This document shows, in pieces, positions 17,887 through 25,990 of a stretch of 45,313 nt of DNA (positions within the stretch are counted from its first letter, which is position 1; the number at the start of each line of letters is the position of its first letter). Source of the DNA: Saprospiraceae bacterium (GTDB taxonomy: Bacteria; Bacteroidota; Bacteroidia; Chitinophagales; Saprospiraceae); assembly GCA_007121335.1 (NCBI GenBank), contig SKLY01000030.1:1-45313 (forward strand), given 5' to 3'. Below the pieces are notes generated by a model. It was not told the DNA's origin and made no database searches. It worked only from the letters and a program-made list of their open reading frames with translations. The position numbers and the translations under genes were made by a program.

Positions 17887-19668
17887 ATGGGGAAAAAAGA
17901 TAAACAGGCGAAAGTATCCAAAGAGGGTTTGAAGTCCTTTTTCAGGGTGTTTTACTACATCAGACCCTATGGGTTGCAGTTTGCCGGTGGTCTTATACTG
18001 TTGGTGTTTGGCAGCTTGTTGTTTATGATTTTTCCCGGTGCCGCCGGTGAAATGGCCAATGCGGCTGCCGGTGAAAGTCGCTTCGAATTCACGGTATCGG
18101 ACTACGCGCTGCTCTTTTTAGTGATTTTGGTGTTTCAGGGTGCTTTCTCCTATTTCCGCACAGTGCTGTTTGCCATTGTGAGTGAAAAAGGTATGGCAGA
18201 CGTCAGAAAGGATCTTTTTGCCAAAATGATGTCCCAACACCTCAGCTTTTTTGAGGATAGAAGGGTGGGGGAGTTGACCAGCCGAATCACTGCCGATGTG
18301 GAGCAGTTGCAAAGTGCTTTTTCCATCACCCTGGCCGAGTTTTTGAGACAAATTGTGGTGCTGATCGTGGGCATTGCCATACTGGCGTGGCTCACGCCGG
18401 CCCTATCGCTCATCATGTTGCTGACCTTTCCGGTAATTGTACTGCTGGCCATGCTTTTTGGAAGGTACATCAGGCGCATTTCGAAGAAAAGACAGGACGA
18501 AATCGCCCAGACCAATACCATCGCCGAAGAGGCATTTCAGTCTTTTCAGGTGGTAAAATCTTTTGCCAACGAGTGGTTCGAAACACTGCGTTACAGCAAG
18601 TCCGTCGATCAGGTGGTGCAAATAAGTCTGCGCTACGCCCGTATTCGTGGCGCCTTTTTTGTCTTCATAATCACCGTGCTGTTCGGGGGCATCTTTTTTA
18701 TTCTCTGGCGCGGCGCAATAATGGTGGAGCAGGGGACCATGCCATTGGGCGACCTCTTTGCATTTATTATTTACACAGGAATAATCGGGGGAGCGATAGC
18801 CGGAATTGGAAACCTCTACACCACGCTGGCAGGAGCCGTGGGTGCATCGGAGCGCGTGATGGAAATTCTTGAAACCGAGGGCGAAATAGATGGCGTTTCC
18901 AAAACAGAAGTGAAGAGCGAAAAAATCAACGGCGGACTGCAATTCGAATCAGTTAACTTTTCGTACCCCGGGAGGCTGGAGAGTCCTGTGCTTCAGGATA
19001 TTGATTTTTCAGTTGAAAAAGGCGAGAAAGTGGCGCTTGTGGGTGTGAGTGGTAGCGGTAAAAGCACCATTGTCAAACTGCTTCTCCGTTTTTACAATCC
19101 GCTCTCGGGCCAAATATACCTGGACAACCGCCCCGTCGAAGAATTTGACCTGAAAGCCTACCGGAATAATTTTGCCCTCGTACCTCAGGAGGTGGTGATG
19201 TTTGGAGGTACTATACGCGAAAACATTGAATACGGAAAGCCGGGCGCTCCCGAAGAGGAGGTTGTTGAAGCTGCGAGACTCGCCAACGCCCTCGAGTTTA
19301 TTGAGCGTTTTTCCGATGGGTTTGACACCGTGGTTGGCGACAGGGGCGTCAAACTTTCTGGTGGTCAGCGGCAGCGCATAGCCATCGCGCGAGCCATTCT
19401 CAAAGACCCTGAAATACTCATACTCGACGAGGCCACCTCATCACTGGATGCCGATTCAGAAAAAATCGTTCAGGCGGCATTGGACAACCTGCTGCAGGGA
19501 AGGACCGCCATTATCATCGCACACAGGTTGGCAACCATTCGCAACGCCGATAAAATACTGGTTCTGGATAAAGGTAAGGTTGCCGAGCAGGGAAAACATG
19601 AGGATTTGATCAATTCCGGCGGACTTTATTCCAGACTTGCGGGTCTTCAATTTGAACCCATTAATTAA
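17887..19668 (+). CDS. ABC exporter, fused permease and ATPase (MsbA/multidrug type)
   Basis: The 593-residue half-transporter has six transmembrane helices in the N-terminal half (about 30-310) and one ATPase domain. Walker A is GVSGSGKST (386-394), the Q-loop is in LVPQEV, the signature is LSGGQRQRIAIARA (490 on), Walker B ends LILDEATSSLD (D514, E515) and the H-loop His is H546. It should work as a homodimer in the inner membrane, exporting a lipid or hydrophobic compound; MsbA-like lipid A flipping is possible but unproven. A short gap of 25 bases links it to the next gene. Confidence 0.93.
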   Translation: MGKKDKQAKVSKEGLKSFFRVFYYIRPYGLQFAGGLILLVFGSLLFMIFPGAAGEMANAAAGESRFEFTVSDYALLFLVILVFQGAFSYFRTVLFAIVSEKGMADVRKDLFAKMMSQHLSFFEDRRVGELTSRITADVEQLQSAFSITLAEFLRQIVVLIVGIAILAWLTPALSLIMLLTFPVIVLLAMLFGRYIRRISKKRQDEIAQTNTIAEEAFQSFQVVKSFANEWFETLRYSKSVDQVVQISLRYARIRGAFFVFIITVLFGGIFFILWRGAIMVEQGTMPLGDLFAFIIYTGIIGGAIAGIGNLYTTLAGAVGASERVMEILETEGEIDGVSKTEVKSEKINGGLQFESVNFSYPGRLESPVLQDIDFSVEKGEKVALVGVSGSGKSTIVKLLLRFYNPLSGQIYLDNRPVEEFDLKAYRNNFALVPQEVVMFGGTIRENIEYGKPGAPEEEVVEAARLANALEFIERFSDGFDTVVGDRGVKLSGGQRQRIAIARAILKDPEILILDEATSSLDADSEKIVQAALDNLLQGRTAIIIAHRLATIRNADKILVLDKGKVAEQGKHEDLINSGGLYSRLAGLQFEPIN

Positions 19669-19693
19669 CTTTCAGCGTTTTAAATGTCAGGTT

Positions 19694-20233
19694 ATGAAAC
19701 TCAGTAAACAAGATTTAATAAGAATACTCGCTTCGCTGGCCGCTTTTGTTCTGCTGGTGTTTATTTTCATCAGGGAGATACCTTATAATATCAACACTTT
19801 TAACCGGGTGGAAGTGGTGCTGATATCTATCGGGGTCGGGATTGTGGCCGGTGTGCTGCTGGCCCTTTATTTCAAGCGCTACGCCGAAGAACTCATCGCT
19901 AAATTTCAAATATTTGTCTCACTGGCAGTGATGTGCGCTATTTTTTTCCCGTCAATTCTGAGTATGGTAAATCGCATCCAGGTAACCGAAACCGGAGAGC
20001 ATTTGACTTATGTGGAAACACGGGAGGTTTATGGAATGGTATTCAAAGGAAGACTCGATGAGGATGGACAGGTTTCAGCAGACTCCTATGACATTGTCGT
20101 TGAGCGTGAAAACGGCAAACGGGAAGCTATTCGTTTTTCCAGTGAAATTTCCGCCGGCTGGGAAAGAGGACAGACAGCAGATATTACGGTCCACAGGGGG
20201 CTATTGGGCATTCACTTTGTATATCCGGAATAA
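19694..20233 (+). CDS. Membrane protein with three N-terminal TM helices, unknown
   Basis: This 179-residue protein has three predicted transmembrane helices (about residues 7-27, 38-60 and 73-95), then a strand-rich C-terminal domain of about 80 residues beginning near RIQVTETGEHLTYVETREVYG. I do not recognise the family. ATG 19694 is chosen; the longer frame from 19637 would overlap the ABC gene and place polar residues before the first helix. It sits between the ABC exporter and an envelope protein and abuts the latter with no gap, so the three are probably one operon. Confidence 0.75.
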   Translation: MKLSKQDLIRILASLAAFVLLVFIFIREIPYNINTFNRVEVVLISIGVGIVAGVLLALYFKRYAEELIAKFQIFVSLAVMCAIFFPSILSMVNRIQVTETGEHLTYVETREVYGMVFKGRLDEDGQVSADSYDIVVERENGKREAIRFSSEISAGWERGQTADITVHRGLLGIHFVYPE

Positions 20234-20848
20234 ATGAGGGCGAGGAATACCACTATTTTGTTGCTGTTTTCTGTACTGCTCATCTCCCTGCCGGCTGAGC
20301 GGCTGTACGGTCAATTTGGTTTTGGAATGCACTTTTCAAACGACCTGTATCAATCCGTTTCCAATCCCGATGAGAACGCTCAATACAGCAATGCCAGGAG
20401 CATAGTCATAAGCCCTTCATTCGGTCCCAGGTTTTACTACGGTTTTGGAGAGTGGAGTGTCAGTGCACAAACTGCCATCGGAATTTCCCCCTTTTCCTGG
20501 GATTGGGGTGAATATCGCGGCATGGGGACACTCTACGCACCCTCGCTCTTCAGTGTTAATTACGGAGGGCTCAGTGGGTTTACGGAGGAGGAGGCATCCT
20601 GGGGTTTTTCCGTGGGGGCCGGTATTCACCTGGGAATTACCGATTTTTATTTCCGGGAAGATGAAATCCGGGACGAGAGTTTGAACCTGATCGCCACTCC
20701 TCTGGCGCAAGTTGCCTTCGGATATGGAACCAGGGGAACTTCTGCCAGCGTGTACGTTCGTTACGGCAGGGAATCCGCCGGCAGTGAAGTTTTTTCCGTC
20801 GGAGTGGCCCTCGACATCAATTTCCTCCAAAGAAGAAACTACCGGTAA
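20234..20848 (+). CDS. Exported outer-membrane beta-barrel-like protein, unknown
   Basis: The 204-residue protein has a signal peptide (residues 1 to about 26, cleavage near RLYG|QFG) followed by alternating strands rich in Gly, Tyr and Phe, and ends in a strand pattern (FSVGVALDINFLQRRNYR) like small outer-membrane barrels. The mature start QFGFGMHF is typical of Bacteroidota porin-family or OmpA-barrel-like proteins, but no named family is certain. Its ATG directly follows the TAA of the preceding gene. It ends at a repeat-rich non-coding tract. Confidence 0.75.
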   Translation: MRARNTTILLLFSVLLISLPAERLYGQFGFGMHFSNDLYQSVSNPDENAQYSNARSIVISPSFGPRFYYGFGEWSVSAQTAIGISPFSWDWGEYRGMGTLYAPSLFSVNYGGLSGFTEEEASWGFSVGAGIHLGITDFYFREDEIRDESLNLIATPLAQVAFGYGTRGTSASVYVRYGRESAGSEVFSVGVALDINFLQRRNYR

Positions 20849-20945
20849 TCCTTTTCACAACCGGCAGGAAAGCCCCATCATGAATCCCCGATTCAATATT
20901 CCCCACTCTGTAACTTAAGGAGAAAAACTCACAACTCACAGATAC

Positions 20946-20968
20946 GCCCCTTCGACCCGGCTCAGGGC
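20946..20968. repeat. Dispersed inverted repeat, copy 1 (GCCC-TTCGAC-CTCA-GGGC)
   Basis: GCCCC TTCGAC CCGG CTCA GGGC forms an imperfect palindrome with pairing outer arms GCCC/GGGC. A copy with the same TTCGAC...CTCA core lies in reverse at 21202-21222. Confidence 0.6.
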
Positions 20969-21005
20969 AAAGCAATTCGCAACTAGCCTTCCCCCGCCAA
21001 CAATC

Positions 21006-21082
21006 AATCATTTCACCCCTACGGGGTTCATTATTTTTGTTTGAACCTATGTTCTATAATCATGCCATCCCTACGGGATTCA
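21006..21082. repeat. Two-unit CCCTACGGG hairpin repeat
   Basis: Two 25-base units (21006-21030 and 21058-21082) share 21 positions. Each holds a hairpin with TAC loop: CCCC-TAC-GGGG in the first, TCCC-TAC-GGGA in the second. The outermost pair changes from C-G to T-A, so pairing is kept. A 27-base AT-rich spacer separates them. Confidence 0.75.
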
Positions 21083-21201
21083 CTCCTATTACAAGGGCTG
21101 ATTGGTCGAAATAAATCCTCCAAAATCTACAACTCCAAAATGTATAAACATAATCCTAACAGCGAAGGACTTGCGCCAAAAAAACAACTAAAAACTACTC
21201 G

Positions 21202-21222
21202 GGCTGAGCGTCAGTCGAAGCC
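21202..21222. repeat. Dispersed inverted repeat, copy 2 (reverse orientation)
   Basis: GGC TGAG CGTCA GTCGAA GCC is the reverse complement of the TTCGAC...CTCA core seen at 20946-20968, but with outer arms GGC/GCC in place of GCCC/GGGC, again preserving the stem. Confidence 0.6.
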
Positions 21223-21325
21223 AAAACTAAAAACTCAAAACTCAACGGGCCATCAACCAAAAACCATCGGCCACTTTAGTCCACCACAGTGGAACAGAGA
21301 TCACGGAGATAAAATCTGGAGAAAC

Positions 21326-21640
21326 CAACAACCCCAGTGTAAAGATATACTGCCGACAACATCGAGGTTTCGCTCGCAAAAAGCCATCAACCATCAGCCA
21401 TCCGCCATAAACCCATCAGCAGACGCACCAATTCACAACTGATAAACCCGTCTGCGACCTCTACCGTGAAACCTAATACCCCAGGGTCGGGCGTGAAAGA
21501 AAAAGGTCAGGTTGCCACCGAAACGATATGCACAAGCGAAATCCTCAAAAATCAACAACCCCTCCGAGTAGATATCTTGCCGGCTACATTGAGGTCATGC
21601 CGCAAGCAGCCATCGGCCATCAACCATCAGCCAACAGCCG
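21326..21640 (+). repeat. Pair of diverged direct repeats with CCATCAACCATCAGCC tails
   Basis: Copy A (21326 to about 21410) and copy B (21553-21640) both run CAACAACCCC, then a GATAT.TTGCCG/ACTGCCG segment, then ACAT(C/T)GAGGT, then a Cys/Gly-codon-poor GC tract, and end in CATCAACCATCAGCCA. They are too diverged for a recent duplication. Confidence 0.6.
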
Positions 21641-21834
21641 CTGCATTCCATGCAGCCAACAAGACCAAATTGTCAGAAATAAGTCGGTGGTAATGTAATA
21701 ATATTTTATCTTCGCGTTCCAATTGAGACAGGTAAAATGCAGGGCTTGAATGTGCGAAAAGGAGGGGTGAAGTTACGGTTCCCGAAAGCAGTTAGAAGTG
21801 CATTTGATCCATGTGAAATGATATGCCTTAGTAT

Positions 21835-22488
21835 ATGACATTAGCCGGTTTTGGTACCATGGTGCGCCACGAGTTTCTACTGGAGTTCAGACACAGGTTT
21901 GCCTCTGCCGCACTGCTTGTTTATGTAATTGCCGTGGCATTTATTATATACCTGAGTTTTGCATCTCCTGAACCGGCGGTGTGGAACGCGCTTTTTTGGA
22001 TGGTTATACTTTTTTCCGGCCTTCAATCCGGCACCATGGCTTTTTTGCGCGAATTTGGAAATGCCCATCTGTTTTATTACCAGTATGTCCATCCGCTTTC
22101 CCTGTTTTTGGCAAAAATTTTGTCGGTCTGGCTTAAGCTCTTCATGCTGGCGCTTTTGGCCTGGTTTGTAATGGGTGTAGTCCTCGGCAATCCAATTGTG
22201 GATAGTGGCCTGTTCTTTTCGGCCGTTTTGCTCGGCTCCCTCGGATTTGCCGTCGTTTTTACGTTTTTATCCGCCGTTGCATTGAATGCAAACAACAGCG
22301 GATTGCTACTCGCGGTGCTTGGATTCCCGGTTTTGTTGCCGGTGCTTTTATCCGTGATGCGACTGAGTCTGGTGTCGATGGCGGTGAGGGACGTGGATGC
22401 AACCGAGAGTTTTTTGATGTTAGTGGCCGTGGTAATGCTGTTGATCGGCCTGGGGTTGATTTTGTTTCCCTATCTATGGAAAAACTGA
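21835..22488 (+). CDS. ccmB: Haem exporter permease CcmB
   Basis: The 217-residue protein has six transmembrane helices and the CcmB pattern: an N-terminal amphipathic RHEFLLEFRHRFA, FSGLQSGTMAFLREFGNAH as the cytoplasmic loop that meets the CcmA ATPase, and LNANNSGLLLAVLGFPVLLPVLL near the C-terminus. CcmB is the membrane part of the CcmAB transporter, which releases haem-loaded CcmE during cytochrome c maturation (system I). A later start at 21859 (MVRHEF) is possible. It is followed by ccmC after 3 bases. CcmA is not in the window. Confidence 0.93.
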   Translation: MTLAGFGTMVRHEFLLEFRHRFASAALLVYVIAVAFIIYLSFASPEPAVWNALFWMVILFSGLQSGTMAFLREFGNAHLFYYQYVHPLSLFLAKILSVWLKLFMLALLAWFVMGVVLGNPIVDSGLFFSAVLLGSLGFAVVFTFLSAVALNANNSGLLLAVLGFPVLLPVLLSVMRLSLVSMAVRDVDATESFLMLVAVVMLLIGLGLILFPYLWKN

Positions 22489-22491
22489 TGT

Positions 22492-23556
22492 ATGGAAGGA
22501 TTTAGAAAACATTGGTACAAGTGGTTGTCGGTCGTAATACTGGTCTATGTTATTGCAGCCGGGATGCTGGTTCCTCTCAGGCCGGGCCTCATGAAAACCG
22601 ATGCCTTTAATATTCAGTCAGGTAAGTCCCATGAATTGACCATCCAGTCCTACAATACCTTTTACTCAAGGGCTGAAAATCACCGTGCCTGGCTTCGCTT
22701 ACATGACGAATTTACCCTTTTGGCAAGTGAGATAGTGGTAGTAGATGACCGGCATATAGAAGCGACATTCGACATTCCTGAAAAAATGCCCACATCTGAG
22801 CGAGTGGCAATGGCTTCCCTTATTGTCGATACCGACTATGACGGCTCTATGGTTTTGCCGGCTGCAGTTTCAATTATTGGTCAGGAGGGACTGGAGGCCG
22901 ATCCGGGACCCTGGTTGGTAGAGCCGATAAGGGATTTGAGCCACCGTTGGACCTGGTCCTTTCCGTTTAGGAATATTCTGGAGGAAACCATTCGCAATAC
23001 TTACTATCACGTCCCGATGTGGTTTGGGATGATGTTGATCTTTTTACTGTCAGCTTTTTACGCTGTGAAATTGCTGCGGACTGGAGACCAGCGGTTTGAC
23101 TCCCGGGTTTACTCGCTCAATTTGATGGGCACGGTATTGGGTTTGCTGGGTATATTTACCGGTGCGATATGGGCGCGATACACCTGGGGTTCCTACTGGA
23201 GTGGAGATATTAAGCAGGATATGGCTGCTATAACACTTCTGATATTTATGGCGTATTTCCTTCTCAGAGAGGCGATGAGTCCGGGAGTGAAGAGAGGACG
23301 CGTGACGGCGGTTTATACGCTTTTTGCCTTTTTGGCCAGCATTCCCCTTCTCTACATAATTCCACGTATGCAACCCAGTCTCCATCCCGGTTGCGGTGGA
23401 AATCCAGGTTTTGGCGGAGACGATTTGGATAATACCATGAAAACAGTCTTTTATCCGGCCATCATCGGATGGACATTGTTTTCATATTGGATCAGCAATG
23501 TGGTTTACAGACTGACGGAATTGAAGAGACGATCATTGGATAAAAATTATTCATAG
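22492..23556 (+). CDS. ccmC: Haem handling protein CcmC/CcsA with a large periplasmic insertion
   Basis: CcmC presents haem to CcmE on the periplasmic face. The 354-residue protein has the haem-handling WWD-type motif as WGSYWSGD (232-239), flanked by the two conserved histidines H173 (YYHVPMWFG) and H298 (SLHPGCGGNPGF), and six transmembrane helices. It is about 120 residues longer than typical CcmC. The extra part lies between the first helix (10-27) and the HVPMWF helix; residues about 31-160 form a strand-rich domain that looks Ig/TIG-like (SGKSHELTIQSYNTFY ... AVSIIG). It is placed between ccmB and the CcmD-like gene. Confidence 0.93.
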   Translation: MEGFRKHWYKWLSVVILVYVIAAGMLVPLRPGLMKTDAFNIQSGKSHELTIQSYNTFYSRAENHRAWLRLHDEFTLLASEIVVVDDRHIEATFDIPEKMPTSERVAMASLIVDTDYDGSMVLPAAVSIIGQEGLEADPGPWLVEPIRDLSHRWTWSFPFRNILEETIRNTYYHVPMWFGMMLIFLLSAFYAVKLLRTGDQRFDSRVYSLNLMGTVLGLLGIFTGAIWARYTWGSYWSGDIKQDMAAITLLIFMAYFLLREAMSPGVKRGRVTAVYTLFAFLASIPLLYIIPRMQPSLHPGCGGNPGFGGDDLDNTMKTVFYPAIIGWTLFSYWISNVVYRLTELKRRSLDKNYS

Positions 23557-23596
23557 AATTTACAGCAGTTATTATTTTTAGTAATAAATTCGGACC

Positions 23597-23836
23597 ATGA
23601 TTGGAAAAAGTATAAATAGTTTGGCATTAACACAGCAGGTTCTCCTGTTTGCCTCGATATATCTCATGATGTACCTCAACCCGGTCAATGATTTTATGCG
23701 AAGCATTGGAAAAATATGGGTCGTTGTGGCCTCTCTCCTAATAATATTTTTTGGAATCGTCGTGTTCCTTTATTTCATTGAAAGAAGAATTACAAAACTC
23801 GAAAAAGAATTTGATAATGAGCAACAAGAACATTAG
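23597..23836 (+). CDS. ccmD: CcmD-like small membrane protein
   Basis: The 79-residue protein has two hydrophobic segments (about 12-27 and 40-62) and ends in a charged helix (ERRITKLEKEF), the usual layout of Bacteroidota CcmD-family proteins. CcmD stabilises the CcmABC complex when holo-CcmE is released. The assignment rests mainly on size, topology and position straight after ccmC, since CcmD is poorly conserved. Its last 20 bases overlap the start of the glutamate dehydrogenase gene, implying coupled translation. Confidence 0.75.
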   Translation: MIGKSINSLALTQQVLLFASIYLMMYLNPVNDFMRSIGKIWVVVASLLIIFFGIVVFLYFIERRITKLEKEFDNEQQEH

Positions 23837-25235
23837 TTTTTACGAATCGGTCAACCTCAACTTTGACAGGGCAGCTAAGTTTGTCGATCTGCCAAAAGGA
23901 CTGGTAGAGCAAATCAAAGTTTGCAATGCGGTTTACCAGATGAAGTTTCCTGTAAAAGTGGGCAACCAAATCAAGGTAATTGAAGCCTACAGGGTGCAGC
24001 ATTCGCACCACCGTCTGCCTACCAAGGGTGGTATCAGGTACAGCATTCACGTCGATCAGGACGAAGTGATGGCATTGGCAGCACTGATGACCTACAAATG
24101 TGCCATCGTGGATGTGCCATTTGGTGGTGCAAAGGGAGGTGTCAAGATCAGCCCCTTTAAGTACACCGATCGCCAGCTTGAGAGTATCACGCGGAGATAT
24201 ACCACAGAGTTGATCAGAAAGAATTTCATCGGACCCGGTATTGATGTCCCGGCACCGGATTATGGAACCGGAGCCAGAGAAATGGCCTGGATACTGGATA
24301 CTTACCTCACTTTCAAAAACGGAGAATTGGACTTCGCCGGCTGTGTAACCGGAAAGCCCGTTAGCCAAAATGGAATCCGGGGCAGGGCAGAGGCCACCGG
24401 AAGAGGCGTTTACTACGGGCTTAGAGAAGCAGTAAGTTTTGAGGACGACATGAAAAAACTCGGCCTGGAAACTGGAATGGCCGGAAAAACCATGGTTATC
24501 CAGGGGCTTGGTAACGTGGGTTCTCACGCTGGCCTCATTTCTCAAAAAGAGGGCGACGTCAAAATTATCGCTGTTTCAGAGTATGAAGGTGCTATCTATT
24601 CTGAAAAGGGGATTGACATGGAAAAGCTCCTCAAATTCAGAAAAGAAACCGGCTCTATTGTTGGGTACCCGGGTACTACCACACTCGCACACAGAGATGC
24701 CGCCCTGGAGTTGGAATGTGATATCCTTGTTCCCGCGGCACTTGAAAATGTCATTACTAAGGAAAACGCTCATAAAATTAAGGCCAAAATCATTGGAGAG
24801 GCTGCAAACGGTCCTATTTCTTTTGATGCGGAGGAGATACTCATCAAAAATGGCATACTCGTAATACTTGATATGTATATCAATGCCGGTGGTGTTACCG
24901 TGTCTTATTTCGAGTGGTTGAAAAACCTGTCTCACATGAGATTTGGCCGGATCGAAAAACGCTTTAATCAAAACACCTACAATTCTTTGGTGAACGTGGT
25001 CGAAAAACTGACCGGAAAAACCATTGGAGAGAGGGAGCGCCGAATGGTGACTCGCGGTGCTGACGAAATTGATCTGGTGAGAAGTGGTCTTGAGGAAACC
25101 ATGGTTGAAGCTTACCAGCAAATCAGATTGGTCCGAAAGCGCAAAAAACGCATCAATGACCTGAGAAGTGCTGCATTTGTAAGTGCACTTAATAAAGTTG
25201 GGAACGACTATCTCAACCTGGGGGTTTTCCCATAA
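23817..25235 (+). CDS. Glu/Leu/Phe/Val family dehydrogenase (glutamate dehydrogenase)
   Basis: The 472-residue enzyme interconverts glutamate and 2-oxoglutarate plus ammonia with NAD(P). It shows KGGIRYS (70-76), the active-site lysine loop VPFGGAKGG (K106), IDVPAPDYGTGAREM (142-156) and the Rossmann loop GLGNVG (230-235), with AANGP and INAGGVTVSYFEW near the C-terminal part. The start is ATG 23817 (MSNKNIS); an earlier frame from 23751 would run through ccmD. Coenzyme choice cannot be set with confidence. A strong terminator follows, and an Lrp-type regulator gene lies next. The enzyme has no functional link to haem handling that I know of. Confidence 0.93.
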   Translation: MSNKNISFYESVNLNFDRAAKFVDLPKGLVEQIKVCNAVYQMKFPVKVGNQIKVIEAYRVQHSHHRLPTKGGIRYSIHVDQDEVMALAALMTYKCAIVDVPFGGAKGGVKISPFKYTDRQLESITRRYTTELIRKNFIGPGIDVPAPDYGTGAREMAWILDTYLTFKNGELDFAGCVTGKPVSQNGIRGRAEATGRGVYYGLREAVSFEDDMKKLGLETGMAGKTMVIQGLGNVGSHAGLISQKEGDVKIIAVSEYEGAIYSEKGIDMEKLLKFRKETGSIVGYPGTTTLAHRDAALELECDILVPAALENVITKENAHKIKAKIIGEAANGPISFDAEEILIKNGILVILDMYINAGGVTVSYFEWLKNLSHMRFGRIEKRFNQNTYNSLVNVVEKLTGKTIGERERRMVTRGADEIDLVRSGLEETMVEAYQQIRLVRKRKKRINDLRSAAFVSALNKVGNDYLNLGVFP

Positions 25236-25299
25236 GACTTTATTTGGCATAAACCTTTCAAGAGGTTCCTTTGTTAGGGCTTTTGATATTCCCACACTG

Positions 25300-25336
25300 A
25301 AAAATGTTACTGGCTTGCGGGTCAGTAACATTTTTT
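25300..25336 (+). terminator. Intrinsic terminator between the glutamate dehydrogenase and Lrp-like genes
   Basis: AAAAATGTTACTG (25300-25312) and CAGTAACATTTTT (25323-25335) form a perfect 13-bp stem with a 10-base loop, ending in Ts. The A/T symmetry would allow action on both strands. Confidence 0.85.
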
Positions 25337-25371
25337 GAAAGGGGCTTAATCCTAACAGCAAATATATACCG

Positions 25372-25887
25372 ATGTCTAAACAACCGAAGCGCAAAAACAA
25401 CGTCAGAGTTAAAATCGACAAGACCGACAAAAGAATTCTGAAAATTCTACAGGAAAACAGCAAACTCACCAACCTCGAATTGTCCAGATTAATCGGTTTG
25501 TCACCTGCCCCTACCCTTGAGCGCGTGAAAAAACTTGAAAGGGCAGATGTTATAGCCAGCTACCACGCCAATCTCAACCCCAAGTCAATAGGTCTGAATG
25601 TAGAAACCTTTATTTTGGTCGATTTGGCCTGGCAGAAACCCAATGCTCTCGAGAAATTTTCCAACCAAATTAAGGAGATCGATGAGGTCATTGAGGCTTA
25701 CATTATTACTGGAGAAGCCGACATGATGCTCAAAGTAGTTTGTTCCAATATGGCAGCTTACGAGGAGTTAATGTTCAAGAAGCTCAGTCAGATTAAGGAA
25801 ATAGAGCGACTTAAAACTTTGATAGCCCTATCTAAAATTAAGGATAGTAAAGTGCTTCCCTACGACTACGGTGACAAAAAGAAATAA
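25372..25887 (+). CDS. Lrp/AsnC family transcriptional regulator
   Basis: The 171-residue protein has a basic N-terminal tail, a winged helix-turn-helix (about residues 17-65; LTNLELSRLIGLSPAPTLERVKKLE) and a C-terminal RAM/ligand-binding domain (about 75-155; ETFILVDLAW, VIEAYIITGEADMMLKVV). Family members form octamers and sense amino acids to control amino-acid metabolism. Its position 136 bases after the glutamate dehydrogenase gene makes that gene a plausible target, but the terminator between them suggests separate transcription, and no operator was recognised. Confidence 0.93.
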   Translation: MSKQPKRKNNVRVKIDKTDKRILKILQENSKLTNLELSRLIGLSPAPTLERVKKLERADVIASYHANLNPKSIGLNVETFILVDLAWQKPNALEKFSNQIKEIDEVIEAYIITGEADMMLKVVCSNMAAYEELMFKKLSQIKEIERLKTLIALSKIKDSKVLPYDYGDKKK

Positions 25888-25990
25888 CTCTTCCTGTGCG
25901 CAACTGCTTTTTTAAATCTCAAAGAGATAGATCCTTTTTGATCAGGTCCGGCCGCTGTAGTTTATTAACCACTTTAACCACCACTGAGAA

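Larger units (their letters stand above)
20849..21834. repeat. 986-base repeat-rich non-coding tract
   Basis: No gene is credible here. The tract contains an inverted-repeat family (20946-20968 and, in opposite orientation, 21202-21222), two CCCTACGGG hairpin units (21006-21082), a CATCAACCATCAGCCATC-like low-complexity motif in several places, and two diverged direct copies of a longer unit (21326-21410 and 21553-21640). Plus-strand frames at 21041-21442 and 21466-21693 have Lys/Gln/Pro-rich, repeat-derived translations. TATCTTCG at 21707-21714 is a possible variant promoter box for ccmB, about 120 bases upstream of its start. Confidence 0.75.

Noticed and set aside
21242-21660. Repeated CATCAACCATCAGCC text as a CRISPR array
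   Set aside because: Units are diverged, irregularly spaced and lack unique spacers of constant length; no cas gene is in the window.
21041-21693. Two plus-strand reading frames (133 and 75 codons) in the repeat tract
   Set aside because: Their translations are built from the nucleotide repeats (QPSAINP-like text), with no domain, no promoter box and no start context.
23751-23816. Earlier start for glutamate dehydrogenase
   Set aside because: The added residues come from the CcmD-like gene in another frame; MSNKNIS at 23817 suits the family.
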